Shown here: positions 23,531-37,500 of the stretch, in pieces
Numbering within the stretch: position 1 is the stretch's first letter
Layout: the number at the start of each line of letters is the position of its first letter
Source: Stictocephala bisonia
Lineage: Eukaryota > Arthropoda > Insecta > Hemiptera > Membracidae
Reading direction: 5' to 3'
NCBI GenBank assembly: GCA_035578905.1
Contig: JAQJVL010000617.1
Coordinates: forward strand, 313,501-377,500
Length of the DNA: 64,000 nucleotides
The notes under the pieces: model-generated
Seen by the model: the letters and a program-made list of their open reading frames with translations, nothing else
What the model was told of the DNA's origin: nothing
Database searches by the model: none
Translations under genes and position numbers: made by a program

Positions 23531-25200
23531 TCCCTAAAGTACATTTACAGGGTTTTCTAGACTATACAACTTTGTATCAGCAGGCTGAGCTTTTATATTG
23601 ATGTCATGGTTCACGGAGTGAAAGGTAAGCAAGCATAGAGAACCACCATGTAGCGAAGCAAATGCTGTTGGCCAGTAAAATATAAAATTAAAACAAGTGA
23701 GTGTGATGGCCGGTGGCCAATCCCAGGAATAACAGGATTCAAATACATCATTTGAATCTCCCACCATATACCCATAAGCATCTAATTTGGGTTTGCCCAA
23801 TGGTAAACCAGCAACACTGGCTGGCCCATGATATGCCAGGGTTTTTCAAGCGCAAGGCATAGTGGGATGGAAAGTGAACCGTTTTGTTGAAGGCATACCT
23901 GTCGGCCAGTCTCTACTGTCCCAGCGAATAAGCAAGAGGTCCGAGTGAGGCACCTCCCAGAGAAGACACCGTTATGGGAAGCTAAAAGCTAAGTCAAAAT
24001 TTTATATCGTAGGAGATACATGTATAACTGATAAATTATTATTCAAATACATCAGAGCTGGCATGGCATTGACATAAATTGGCGCAGTAATCCTCCTGAA
24101 TTAGCATAGGGTCTTTTCATTCCATGATACAAAACATGCCTCTGAGGGCCGCCACAGATGGATATAAAGTGGTATTGTGCAATAGACAGAGCTACCGGAC
24201 ATTGATAAGAATACGGCACCCACTCTAGTAGAGTTCAGATAGAAAATGCAGGGAATGGTTAAATATTATAGCGGGATAGGGGTAGAGCCAGTAGAGGAGA
24301 TACTTCAAAGTCAAGCCATCCATTAGGGTAGGCTTGACTTTTTCTAATGAGGGGCGAGTGTTTAACTGGGACATAACCTTGGAAGAAGCTGCTGTGTCGG
24401 AATCACCTAAAAAAATCAGATGAGGCTAGAACCCTACAAGGAGTGATAGACCAGATGAGAATTCTCCCCGTTTGTTTAGCACCCCTCCGTAGGTATTCAC
24501 CATTGTAGGCACAAAACCTTTTGGTAAGCTAAGGGAAGGTGAACACTCCAAGCCTAAACAAGCACACAAACCCACCACATTTATAAGGACTGTTTAATAC
24601 TTAAATAGGGGTATCCATTTTCTATTCATCTCCAGTTATAATAGTCTTTAATTTTCTATTTCATAAAAGTTTCTATTCTATTTATGGCCAGCTGAAGTTA
24701 TTGGTCCGTCTGCCACGTCCGTATGGCAGTTAACAATAATTCCACAAACACGGTAAAAAGAACCAACATTTGGCGACCCGCATCCTAGGAATAGTTCTAA
24801 TCACGGTATTCATGGATCAGGTGGATCCGGGGTATATAACTCCACCCCGCAGAGAAGAGCGTCAGACAACAAAACTCTAGCATGAAGTTTCGCTGCGCTA
24901 TGTTCTGTAAGTCTCTCTATCTCTACCTTAGATATTTCCATTTATTGGGGTTTTCTAATATTCACCATGTCCTCTCACTTGAGATTTTAATCTGTGTTTA
25001 TAACATAGTTCTGATATTAGTTGTTTGATAATTAAATACATAATTGGGATGATTTAGTAACTTTAGTGTGCCGCTCAGGCTTATTAATAATTGTTTCGTC
25101 AAGATGTTATCCCTGCCAATGTACTGGTAAACAATAACTCAGTAAAGAAAAATTCATTTTTGTACTCAAACTTTGGCGCCCATGTATGTATCCTAACATA
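23530..25200. repeat. Unclassified block of transposon-like, GC-richer sequence
   Basis: Composition differs sharply from the flanks (GC-richer, many short frames, no long reading frame). Two sites resemble LTR-retrotransposon primer-binding starts, TTTGGCGACCC near 24771 and TTTGGCGCCC near 25172, each preceded by a possible LTR end. No gag or pol is seen and no duplicated LTR was confirmed. The class is undetermined. Confidence 0.35.
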
Positions 25201-25335
25201 AATCATTCTTTAAACTGTTCTTGATGAGTAAAATTTTATGTCATGACTTTCAACGTGTTTCACTTATTTCCATTTCTCTCAATTTTGCATTTTGTAGTTT
25301 TATATATATATACAGAAAATGTAATTGAATATACA

Positions 25336-25341
25336 TTTATT
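25336..25341 (-). terminator. Candidate poly(A) signal of SYF2
   Basis: An AATAAA on the minus strand lies about 75 bp after the SYF2 stop codon. The position is good, but the hexamer is common in AT-rich DNA. Confidence 0.5.
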
Positions 25342-25415
25342 CATAAAATAAATTAAAATAATTGCCTTGGAAATTTGAAATATATTTTAAAGTAATATTA
25401 AAATTAACAAGGCGT

Positions 25416-25581
25416 CTAAACGGCCGTTCCTCTCTCCAGGTTCTGTTTTATCTCTGTTGTGTGTTCACCATAAAATCTTTCCAGCTTTTCATTAAACTTC
25501 ATGTTTCTTTCATTTATGTAATCAATGTCAGCATCATCATTGTGCATTCTTCTTCTGCTGTACTTCTCTCTCTTGGCAACT
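25416..25581 (-). CDS. SYF2: SYF2 exon 4 with stop codon
   Basis: The acceptor is CTTTTTCAG in phase 2. The exon reads [40 protein letters not shown] and [12 protein letters not shown], then TAG at 25418-25416. The [12 protein letters not shown] block is diagnostic for SYF2. The 3' tail of a LINE begins only about 40-60 bp upstream of the acceptor. Confidence 0.96.
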
Positions 25582-28500
25582 CTGAAAAAGTTATTTTTTA
25601 TGATAATTTACAAATTGCTCATTAAATAAATAAAAATGCCTTTTATTGGAGCGTTACTCAGTATAAACTGTTTTTCAGTACAACTCAGGTCATAATACTA
25701 CACTACTCTTAAACTATAAACTAAAAATATATACAATCAGAGGACGTAATTAACCTAACTGCTTAAATATAACAATCATACACATTAACTTTTTAATTTT
25801 ACTCTTAAATGCATTTACAGCACAAGTGTTTTTGACAGATGCGGGGAGGTCATTATAGAGAGTGGGACCAAAGTAGGAAAAACTTTTCCTACCCCCTCAA
25901 GCCTCACTCTTGGAAAGAGAAGCATCTCCCCATGGCGGGTGCCACGCAGAGCCACCTCGCCCCGTTTTCAGAGTTGTCTAGCAATATATTCAGGCTCTCC
26001 AAGCGTCAGGGTCTTATGCTCCATACAGCCTGTGAGCACCCTGCATACATCCTCCATGAGAGGAAGTTTGGCATCTTGGAAGGAGGACACATGGTCGAAG
26101 CGCTTCAGGCCATACACAAAACGGATGGCAGTGTTTTGCAGCTTCTGGATCCTCTCCATATCCTCTTTTGAAATGCTGTTGCCAAGTGCAGGGTAACAGT
26201 AATAAAACAGCGACAGGACACACGACTGAATGAGCTTTACTTTCACGCTCTGGAAGCAAATCTCTGAATCTATACATGCCTCTCAGCCTGCCCAAGGCCT
26301 TTTGCATTGTGTATGTAACATGGTCTGAGAAACTAAGATCAATGTCTAAGACAATCAATGTCCGTTCAGTGACACATGCATGCCGTCATGTCTGAGGGTT
26401 TGAACAACTTCTTGTGGGGCTATGTAGAGCACCTTGCACTTGTCAGTGTTCAATTTAAGCCCATTTTTGGAAGACCTTTTGTAGATGTTATCTAAATCTG
26501 AGTTCATGGCATCAATAGCCATCATGATCAGTTCAGGCTCAAAGGACAGATGCAACTGTTTGTCGTCCGCGAAATCGTGCTCAACTGCGTTCAGCGCAGG
26601 ACATGGGCGGTCAACCGTGTAGATCACAAAACACTTTGGTCCCACTCGACTACCCTGTGGAACACCGCGCATTCTGACGAGTGGTTTTGATGTTTGGCCC
26701 CCGTGCCTGGTGACCTGCTGCCTTTCGCAAATATATGAATCCATCCAGTCAATTGAGATGTCGTCAAACCCGTAAAATCGAAGTTTTGCTAAAAACATTT
26801 CTACACTCATCGAATCAAAAGCCTGGGAGTAGTCAAGCATTACAACAATACTGTACATCCCCTTGTCTCTTGCATCATATAAATCTGCAAATAAATTCAC
26901 CAGTGCTGTACAAGTGCTATGATTACTCCTCCGAAACCCAGATTGTAATGTCGGCAATATGTTCTTTCCTTCCATATACTCTCCCATTTGAATATCTACA
27001 ACCTTTTCTAATATTTTTGATATGGCTGGTGGGATTGAAATTGGTCTTAGTTGCTGAACACTTGTTGGTGCTGTTGCATTTGGCAGTGGATGCACTATAC
27101 TCATCTTCCACGCTTTAGGCAACTTTCCTTTCCTAAGGGACTCGTTCACGAGGTGAGTTATTGCTTTCAGTGCGTAAGGGCTCACAGCTTTTATCATTTC
27201 AATGCTTATCCCATCACTGCCCACTGCCCTGGATTTGATTTCATTCATACTTTTCTTGACTTTATCCTCAGTCACCAAGGAAAAACTAAAACCATCTTCA
27301 ACATTTTCTCTCTTATTCGACAAAAAGTAATCAAGTTCATCAGTATCAATATTACTACCATGGTCCATGCTAACAAAGTATTGATTTATTTCATCCACTC
27401 CTATATCCTTTTTCAGGGTGTCGTTATGTTTTCCAGATATCACACCACTTTTCTTTATACAAGACCAGAATTCCTTAGGATCTTCACTAAAGGCTAGTTC
27501 TTCAGAAAAGTATGACTTCTTTACTCTTCTAATAGGGCTGTTCAACGTATTCCTTGCTTTTCTATAGCTCTCCCAGTCACCATTGTTACGGGTCTTAAGA
27601 AATATGCTTCTAAATTTATTTTTCACATTAGTTAAGTTTTTTATCTCTTCGTTTCTCCACGGTGCTTTCTTTTTTGTAACTCTTTTGCATACAATAGGAG
27701 CTTGTTCATCAAATATTTTCTTTATATTGTCTGAAATAAAATCAACTGTATTGTCTACACCTTCAATCAACATAGCACTGTCCCAATCTACTTCAGTTAT
27801 TCGTCTAATGGCCTCTTCTTGATTAAACTTTGAATAATCTCTGTAGGTAATGAGCTGTGGCCCTGGTTTATCTATTTTGCATGCCAAGTCGCAGAATACT
27901 AACTTATGGTCAGTTATAGATTTATCTTTATGATCAGTAAGACTGGGGGCGTCGATGGCGCCGATCCTCTTGACTTCGGTCGACCTGTCCACAATGATGT
28001 GGTCCAACAGAGTCGTCGAGTTAGCTGTCACTCTCGTAGGCTCATTTATCAACTGCACAGCATTCAATTCTCTCAAGAGTCGGCTCATATACTTTGCATC
28101 ATTGCTTAAATCCAATAACAAATCAATGTTTGTGTCTCCCATGCACAGCACAGACTTGACTTCAACAGCTAGGTCAACAAACAGGTAGCGAAACAAGGCA
28201 GTGAGACAAGAATACCTAAGGTGTGGGGGCCTGTACACGACACACAGACCAATGCGCATTCCTTTCAACTTCAACACCAAGCAGAGGTGCTCGATACCAG
28301 GATCAACAACATCAATGGTGTAAAGCTCATGTAGGATATCTTCCTTTATATACATGGCCACTCCACCGCCAGCTCTATGAGCCGTAATTTTCTTCCTATC
28401 AGACCTCAGCAGAGAGTATCCTGGTATCTGAAATCAGTCAGACAGCGTGTCAGGATGTAGCCAGGTCTCTATAACACCGACCACATCGAAATCAAAGTCG

Positions 28501-31500
28501 CTCACCAGGGAACACAATTCGTCAAAACCTGTGTTCAGTGACCTAATGTTAATGTGAGCGACCCTGAATTGGTATCTGCCCCCCTGCTCAGCTAGTTGCA
28601 AGTTTCCCGAGACCCGAGGGGATCCATCTTGTCCGACAGGATCGGTAATCTTGTCCACAGTATTCCGGTCGAGGGTGGCAGATATGTCATCCTGAACACT
28701 AGCTGATGACACGTTGTCATCTTCCACTTCCGGAGTATGCATAGTTGACCCAATGACGTCCCATAACAGTGACCCAAGACGGGACACACCCCTCCTGTTT
28801 AGGTGCACCCCATCTCGGGCGAGATGTCTCCTACCAACGGCACAGTTCCCCTCAACAAAGGTAACCTTAAAATTGTTACACATGATGTCAATTTGGAAAT
28901 TAAAATCATAAAGGGCTTTGCAACTTAGGTCCCGTTGAATTATTACAATATTCAAGAAAATCTGTGCCTTAGGGAACTGTGTCTTGGCAGTGTAGAGCAG
29001 GTCCGCCATGGCATGGAGCGCTTCACGTTTCCCGTGCCCAACATTATAACCTGGGCCTCCCCGGTAGCCTTTCCTCAAGTTGTTTGTCCCCACGTGAAAA
29101 TATATAACCGACAAATTTACATCGCTATATTCTAATAATCTATGCTTAATGTCTATTATTTTACCAGGGCAACACTACAATTACTCCCAAGTCCATACAA
29201 TATTCGCTGGAGTTCTACTAGTTAACTTAACCATAACTGCACAGTAATAACTATGTAAGTAAGCTGTATATCAACGACTTAACCCTCTTGCTAGTCTTGT
29301 GGTTAGCACTTTTGATATGTAAAGTCACTGGTTCAAATTATAGAAAGTCGACTTAAAATTTAAGGACATTTGGGCCACTGTCCCTCAACAATTCTTGTAC
29401 ACTAACAAAAAAAATACCACTGACATAGATGGCCAAATTGTGTAGATATAATTGATAGAGCATTAGGAGAGATAGGTCATCAGGAAACTAACCTAAGATG
29501 ACACATCCACTATACCTTGCAGTAGTCAAAGGCACATAACAAGTCACAAATCTTCAGTTCCACTTGCCCACCTAAAGAAAGTGTTAGTGGCTCTGTGAAA
29601 ATGTGTGTTTTGTTGTATGTCTTTATTTGTTAAGTACTGCATGTTAGTGAACTTGTCTTCTTAGGTAAATTTGCTGATGCCCTATCTCTCCTATTTTACT
29701 TATTTACAAATTTTAGGTTAAAGGGCACTAAGCCAGGAATTAGTATATTGGAGAGATAGGACATCAGCAAACTTAACTTAGAAGACAAGTTCACTAACAC
29801 CAAAGTAGTAGTAAACAAATACGAAAGAATCACACAATCACAAAGTTTCTGTACCACTGGCACTTTCTTCAGGTGAGTAGAGAGAGACCTGAAGAAAGTG
29901 TCAGTGGTACAGAAAATTTGTGATGTGATTTTTTTTGTACTTGTTTACTACTACTCTGGTGTTAGTGGACTTGTCTTCTAAGGTAAGTTTGCTGGTGTCC
30001 TATCTCTCCAATATAGTAATTTACAAATTTGGAACTTTGAAGTTAGTTGCTATAATCATACCGTGGTAGAGCTACTTATTTACTATGTATACTTTATTTC
30101 AAAGTCAAGGCTACTAATATTAAATAAGAAATAAAATGTTTTAATCAAGTACCATTTATTCATATTCCAAATAAATTATCTACTTATTTAAATATTTATT
30201 TTGAAACTGTCAATCATGATTCTGAATGGGATGTAAATCTGAAATATTTCTACCTTAAACCTGACAAGTCCATTAACACCTTGCAGTATTAAAAAAAAAA
30301 GTATCAAATAACAAATTTTTAATTGACAGTTGAAACTCACCAGTGGCATTGAACATTTGTATTTTGTTTTGTGTCTCTTATTTGTTATTACTGCAAGATG
30401 TTAGACAACTTGTCTTCTTAGCTTAGTTTGTTAGAGTCATATCTCTCCTAATGAACTAATTTCTGGCATGGTGCTCTTAAACTAACCTAAAATATTACAA
30501 AAAAAAGTATCTTAGGAAACCCCCAATTTTTTAAATTAATGCTGGTACAGCTAGTTGTCCGGCGAGCCTGTGGGAGTAAAATGTAAAAAGTGTTCACAGA
30601 AAGTCATTTAAAAAAGAATAAGGGGAAGGAAGTATATATTTGATGGTATAATAGTTACGCAACAAAGTTGAACCTACGACTTGTGTCCGATTGTCTTATT
30701 TTGAGTCAAATTGATAAGTGTATTTGAAATAACTTCTTGATGATAGTTTTTGGTATGCAGACTGATAAAATTAAATCTTTACATTGAATTTATATCAATA
30801 ATAAATTTTATCAATAAGAAAATAAAGATTATGAAATCCAAGTTGCATGTTGAGAATTTTGTGTGGGTTATTAAGAGATTCCATGAAAGAGATACACAAG
30901 GTACTTAGAGTAATTTGTCTAACAAAGTATCAATAAATCAGGAAATCACTCACTGTTTTTCAAGATCCGACACCATTTTGTCAATCCCTTCTTTGGTATC
31001 CTTATGTTGGCCATGAAGGATTGTATTGCGACCCCCATAAAAGGCTTCTCCAAGACGTTCTTTTTGCTGTTCATAACTATCCAAGTCTGTCTTGATATTC
31101 TTCACCAGCCTGTTATATTGTCTGATCGTAGCTTGTTCGTAGTCCGCAAAACCTGTGTCTGGAACCTTTTTCTTCTTCTTACGGTCTAATCGTTCTGCTT
31201 CAGTAGCACTCATATTAAGTAGTTTTACCCTGTTGTAATCTTCACCCTAGCAATTACATAGATAGGGTTAACTGATCATAATGGCATTCAATTGATGTCT
31301 ACTTTTTAACACTGATTTAAAAATAAATGGCTTATTAGGAAGATGAAAATAAAGAAAAGTGATTTATCAAGATGTCTTATAGCCGTTCGTCTTCGGACTT
31401 TTAATCAAGATTTGTAGGCATAAAGTGCTTCTATACTGGCAATAGGTTAACTATTTATTGTTATATCAACCATTACTTCCAATTTAAGTAAATCACTGAA

Positions 31501-34500
31501 CAAGGAACAATAAGGAGTTTTTTTATTCATTAAAATTCATATAAGTAAAACAAATATTCATAAGTTGGCCGAAGGTTTATGAATAGGCTTAGACACATAT
31601 TTTTGCAATATTGTAGGTCCAAAAAAATTATAAAACGTCATTCATTTTAGGTAGAGAAATAATAAAAATAAAAAAGTAAAACTTCTAATACAGTAAAACC
31701 ATATTAATCCAGCAATCAATATCCCGGCACAAGTCAGAAACGGTTTTTGTAATCAGCTGTAGCTGTGTCAAGGACGAGTCTGCTGAATTAGCAAGAATGA
31801 AGCTGTCGGCACAGTTTAGCGTGCTCCTAATGATTCAGAACCGATCATTGTGTCGGCGCCATAATTCTACTGGCCAGACATCAGATGAGACACTTGTTTT
31901 TCACGTAGCTGAAGTAAACAGCATTCCTGTGTTTTTAACAGTTGGAGTGTGTTTTACTGTATAAAAAGATAGGCTACAGGTCTAAAGATTTGATGTTTTT
32001 TAAATCAGTGAACCTATTGTAAAATTGTAGTATTTTTAAATTTGAAACCTAATTATTTAACTAGTCATTAAACAATTCCACCCAACAAACTACATGTATC
32101 ATAGCACTCTACCTGATGCAAGTTGGGAATGCTGCCTGTGCTGATTTGGACTTTTTCTATAACCCTGATGAAACCTTTAACCCTATATAGGCCAGGCAAA
32201 AACTCTATTTGGCCAAGGATTTTTTGGCCGGATTTGCAGGTTTTTATACATAAACACACCTAACATTTTGTAATTTTATCAAAACCTCGTCATGTTACAT
32301 ATCATTTTATTCAGTACTAAATAGAAACTTTGATACAAAACATAAAAAAATATTTATTTTCTAAAATGTTACGGGTTAATACATTTTAAAAATTGTGAAA
32401 TTGAAAATGTAAATTTTAAAAACATGTGACTTGAAAAATTATAAATAATGTTTTCCCTAATAACAATAAAAATGTTTTAAAATCTATTTCTGTATGTAGA
32501 AATATCAAAGTGTTTGTAATGCTTACAAGCGTTGCAGGAATAGTTGCAAAACAAATCATATTCATCAGTTTCTAGAAAACTGACATAAATAATTCAATGT
32601 TAATTAAGAAATTTGAAATGTAATAAAATACCCACATTTTACATACTATACTACCCAAATAAAAAGAATGCATATGCAGAGTTTATTATATTTTTAAATC
32701 AAAATTAAAATCTAGAATAACTTTTGAAAGAGGGAAATTTTCTTAAAAAATTATATTTTATACAACAAATATAAAACACAAAAAATATATTTCATTAAGT
32801 TATACAAAATTTCAAGATATACAAAATGTTGAAAATATATTCTAGTTTTGTAATATATAAATACTTTTAGTAAATGGTTATATACAGGGTCATTATTTGC
32901 AAAACGGCAACACTTTCAGACGTATTTATAAAGAAGCAGCTGACCAACAACACAGAAACGTCAGTTTATCAATTGACTACCAGCTGTCAATACAGTGTCT
33001 GACCGTTTCCCGGCAATAATATTCAGAAATCCAATGGTATATAATACAATGTAAATAACGTTCAAACAAATAAAGTATTTCTAAAAATGTCCCAGTGTGT
33101 TTTTTAACAATTTTTATCCTTGTAAAATAGACCTTGAGAAATAAATCCATAGCAACTAAATGAGTCAAGTTAAAGAAAAACTTGCCTTGTAAAAAAGGCA
33201 GCCTTGTAGAGCACATTCCCGCTGTTCCATAATAGGATTAGAATCACAAGAGCTTTACAGTACACTACGCTTGCTGGTAAATTTTTGAAAATTATGCATT
33301 TTCATCTTCTGTTGACCTTTGTCACAGCTGTTAATGATTGTTCCCAAATTATAAAAATTTGTTTTACTTGATTTTACCTAAATACTTAGACCTAATCCAT
33401 GATTTATATATGAAACACTGAAATGTTTTCTTTCAAATGGTATCCATGTTTTGAGTTATAAAACTAGTGACAAAATGGCAACGAACGGAGGCTAGTAACT
33501 CGCTCCTTGGCCAAATGAGTACCGCGCAAATCAACTAGTTACCAGTCGCTGGGCCCATATAGGGTTAAAAGGAAGGCACTCAAACTTAAAATTAAAACTC
33601 AAAATTAAAATAACTTGTTAAATTAGCAGCAACTGGTCACATGTTGCATTTATACTAAAAGAAATTAGCTATCAAGTTATATTTCTTTATTTTATTTATT
33701 GTTGGTACTTTATAAATTATAATGTTGTTTGTGCAAATGTTAAATGTTACGTTGAATTTATTCTTATAATCTGCTATTTTCTGTTGTTTGTTTTGATTTT
33801 GTTAGTAACTAGTCTTAGAGATAGCCTTGGCATTTGTCACCTTAGCTTTTGTTTCATGTTTTGTTATGTTGATTTTTATAGATCATTTCACTGTTGGCTC
33901 GAACTTATGATTCATAGTATTAGTTATTTTATTATTTGTTATGTGTCTGTTAATTTTCTGTTGTTTTGTTCCGATCATGTTATTGTGTGTTATCTGATAA
34001 TGAAATGAGACATTTATTAGTTATTACTGCCATCATCTATAGAATATTACTTGAAATGGTGCATTGCCGTATAAATAAACAATATGCAGTGATACCTTTG
34101 TTTACGTGGCCGTTTCTTAAAGAAATGCGTACCACATTGCCACAAATTCCTAGAAAAATGTCTGTGATTTAATTAGTGAGCCAGAAGGGAGTATTTTTAC
34201 AGAATCAGGCACTATTACTTGACTAAAAAAATATAGTTTTGAACTATCTGACCTAAAGATATTCCTAAATAGACCTAAAAGATATTCCACCAACCTATGT
34301 ATTGGAAGATTTAGTCATCAGAGGTTGGGATTTACTTTATTTTTATGGTGATAAGCAGGCTAAATTATTTTAGACGGATTGTTAGTAGCAATGTACAACT
34401 AGTTTTATTAAGATATAGATTATAAGATTTATCAATACCACTGTACATGTATGGGTGGGCGGGTGGGTCAATACCACTGTACGTGTATGGGTGGGTGGGT

Positions 34501-37500
34501 GGGTCAATACTACTGTACGTTATGGGTAGGCGGGTTGGTCAATACTACTGTGTTATCATATGATATTATTTAAATTATTATTTTGTGAATGGATGATCCA
34601 TAATAATAATACTTCTTTGTAATTTACGTTCAAGGACTAAGTCTAACTTATTTTACACGGTAGTTGCCTTTGTTAAGGACAGAATTTGTACAGGGCATAA
34701 TAAGTTTTGCCCTATTCTATCTAAAAAAAATTGCTCTATTCACTAATCATTAAATAAAAAACTCAAAAAATCATAGTTCGCCTTCATTTTTTCAGTTTTT
34801 TTATTGCTTCCTTAAATTTTTAAGACATAATTTATAACTTACTCGCTCTAAAGCAGCTTTACGCTGCGATTCATCATTGAGTATCCATTCTGCTTTACGC
34901 TTTCTTGCCTCCCAATTTGATGGCAAAGTATTTCTTTTATCTTCTTCCACTACTTCCTTATGGTTTAGCTGTCTTGCTTCATTCTATAAAGTATGTTTCA
35001 TTAAAAATATACTATAAAAATATCATCAAACTTATAACTCATAGCTTCTTTGTCAACGCTGTTTAACAGATTTTTTAGGTAGATGGATTTCAATGTTAAG
35101 AGAAATTATCCAAATCCTATTTAAAAAATTACCAATAATTAATTTTATTTATTTAATAATAGGCCACTGATTGTCAGGATATGGGTTATAAATAAGGACT
35201 TCTAATCTTTGTTACAAACTATGTGCTTACCTAATAATGTATCGTTTAGTAGTAGCCAAATGATATATTAAACTGAAGGCTATTAAAATTGTAATTTTCT
35301 CTGGTACTGAATGAACATGTTATTTTGAGACTGTAAGGCCAAGTTTTAATAATTTACTCAAATTATAGTAACTGTGCACTTTTCTGCCACCCCTGAAAAT
35401 AATTTTTTTGTTGGTAAAGTAGTGAAATATGAGTTGTTTTTAACCGTGGAAAGCTCCTTTTTTACCAAAAAGTCTAATATTGTACATTTTTATTTAATAG
35501 TGAAAAAAATAATGAACTTTTTAAAAAATCTTTATTTTTTAACAATTTTTTTTAATTAAGTTAACATGTTTTTTTATGTTGAACATGTGTATCTAATTGG
35601 TTTTTCACTAAAATATATTTTACAGCATGAAAAATGCACTTTTTACTGACATCATCTAACTTATCCTGGTTGTTTATTTACTCAACAAAAATTCGTAGTT
35701 TACATCAAATTAATGTGCCTGGCCTCCGTCACTGTGGCAAGAATATAGGTAAATTCAGTTTTTGTGGTTAAAAACTTAGTTGTTGTACATATAATGATCG
35801 CGAAATTGCTGCTAATCGTAATTCACCAAGAAAGTAGTTTTTGCGTTATATCTCGATAAATTATTGTTATAGACCAAAATAGTTTTCAAATTCATGCACA
35901 AAAAAAACATCAAACTAAAAAATACTATTGAAATATCATTTAAATTAACGGAAATATGTCAAAAATATTCAAAGTTGTGCTGTTGGTTTTTTTCAAATTT
36001 TTTGGTAAAAAGTGTGATTTCCACGGAATAAAAAGCATTTCAGGCAAAATTTTCAAATTTTGTTAGATTGCAAGAAACTGCATAAATACCCCAATTACAA
36101 AATATGATTATGATTTTATTGGCCATTTGACATAAATGCATTGACAATTGTCAGAGGTACAGTCAGGTACAAAAAGCTACAGTCAGGTATAAACCAGTAA
36201 TTAATAAAAGCTATTACATAATATCAATAATACTAACAATAGGCAAGGCATAAAAAAAGACTAACAGATAGATAATATTGGCTTTGTGGATAGCATTATT
36301 AAGTCATTAAATAATTTTTCATTAAATGTAAATGAAATAAATATTACATTTACAGACACAACATTTACCATTAAAAACAATACAATAACAATTTAAAATT
36401 TGAAAGGTATAACGATTATAGTTTACAAATAAACTATAGCAGTGATAAACAAATATAAATATATAATTTAATAGATACAATTTACACAATAAGTTATACA
36501 ATGAGAATTAATGAATAAAATAGACTATAAAAATTTTAATCACCAAAAGTTTGACTAGAGTTTAATTTTCTTTATGGACATGAAGTCACTAAGAGAATAA
36601 AAATGATTTACTAAGAGCCAACCATATATTTTTTTCAAAAACAGTGACTATCAGAATTTAATTGATAAGTTTTAATCAACTTATTAAATATCTTAACAAA
36701 CATTACTGCATGACTATTTAAAGTTTTACTTAGCCTATTGCCGCTTCTATTTATCTGATTGTTACGTTTTGTGTTATAATTGTGGATACTATTAGGTATT
36801 GAGAACAGAAAATGGTAGTTTACTTGAAGCATAGGACATAAGATTAAAATATATACAAATTTATAATAGTTTGAATTTTTAATTTGCAAAATAAAGATCT
36901 ACAATGTGTTTCAAAAGTGGAACCTGTCATACATCTAACAATGCTTTTTTGTATAAGCAGAATCTCAAGTAGTTTACAACTGTTACCTCAGAAAATAAGA
37001 CCGTATCGACAAATACTTTGAAAAAAAGCAAAGTAAGCCATCCTAATTTACTTACTATCCAAAAAATATTTTAGGCTTCTAATTAGGCATACAACTCTTG
37101 ACAGCCTAGCCAAAATGTATTCAATATGATAATCCCAGAAAGATCAATCAAATAGTTCAATGATAAAAATGTATCAAACCAAAAAGTTAATAAACCACTC
37201 ACAAAGATGAAACTACAACCACTATTAAACTAGCCTCTTTGACAGTTAAGTACATGATTGGAATTCAAGTAGGCTGTTAACTCAATTTTAACCTTTCTGA
37301 AACAGCACAAATTTTAGTTTTCTTGAGGTAAGTGGAAACTGCATAGCTACCTTAGATTTGTTGGATAATCTTTATAATGAAAGTGAAAAATACAGTCCCA
37401 TTTATTACAAACATATCGAATTTAAGATAGCCTATCAAATATTGACTGATACTGATCATAGGCCTAGACCATAGGCTACTTACCCGTGCCCATAGAAACT

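Noticed and set aside
26735..28188. Plus-strand frames over the LINE at 25640-29250
   Set aside because: They are shadows of the minus-strand endonuclease-RT coding region.
31004..31189. Plus-strand 61-codon frame
   Set aside because: It is a shadow of SYF2 exon 3, which has family motifs on the other strand.
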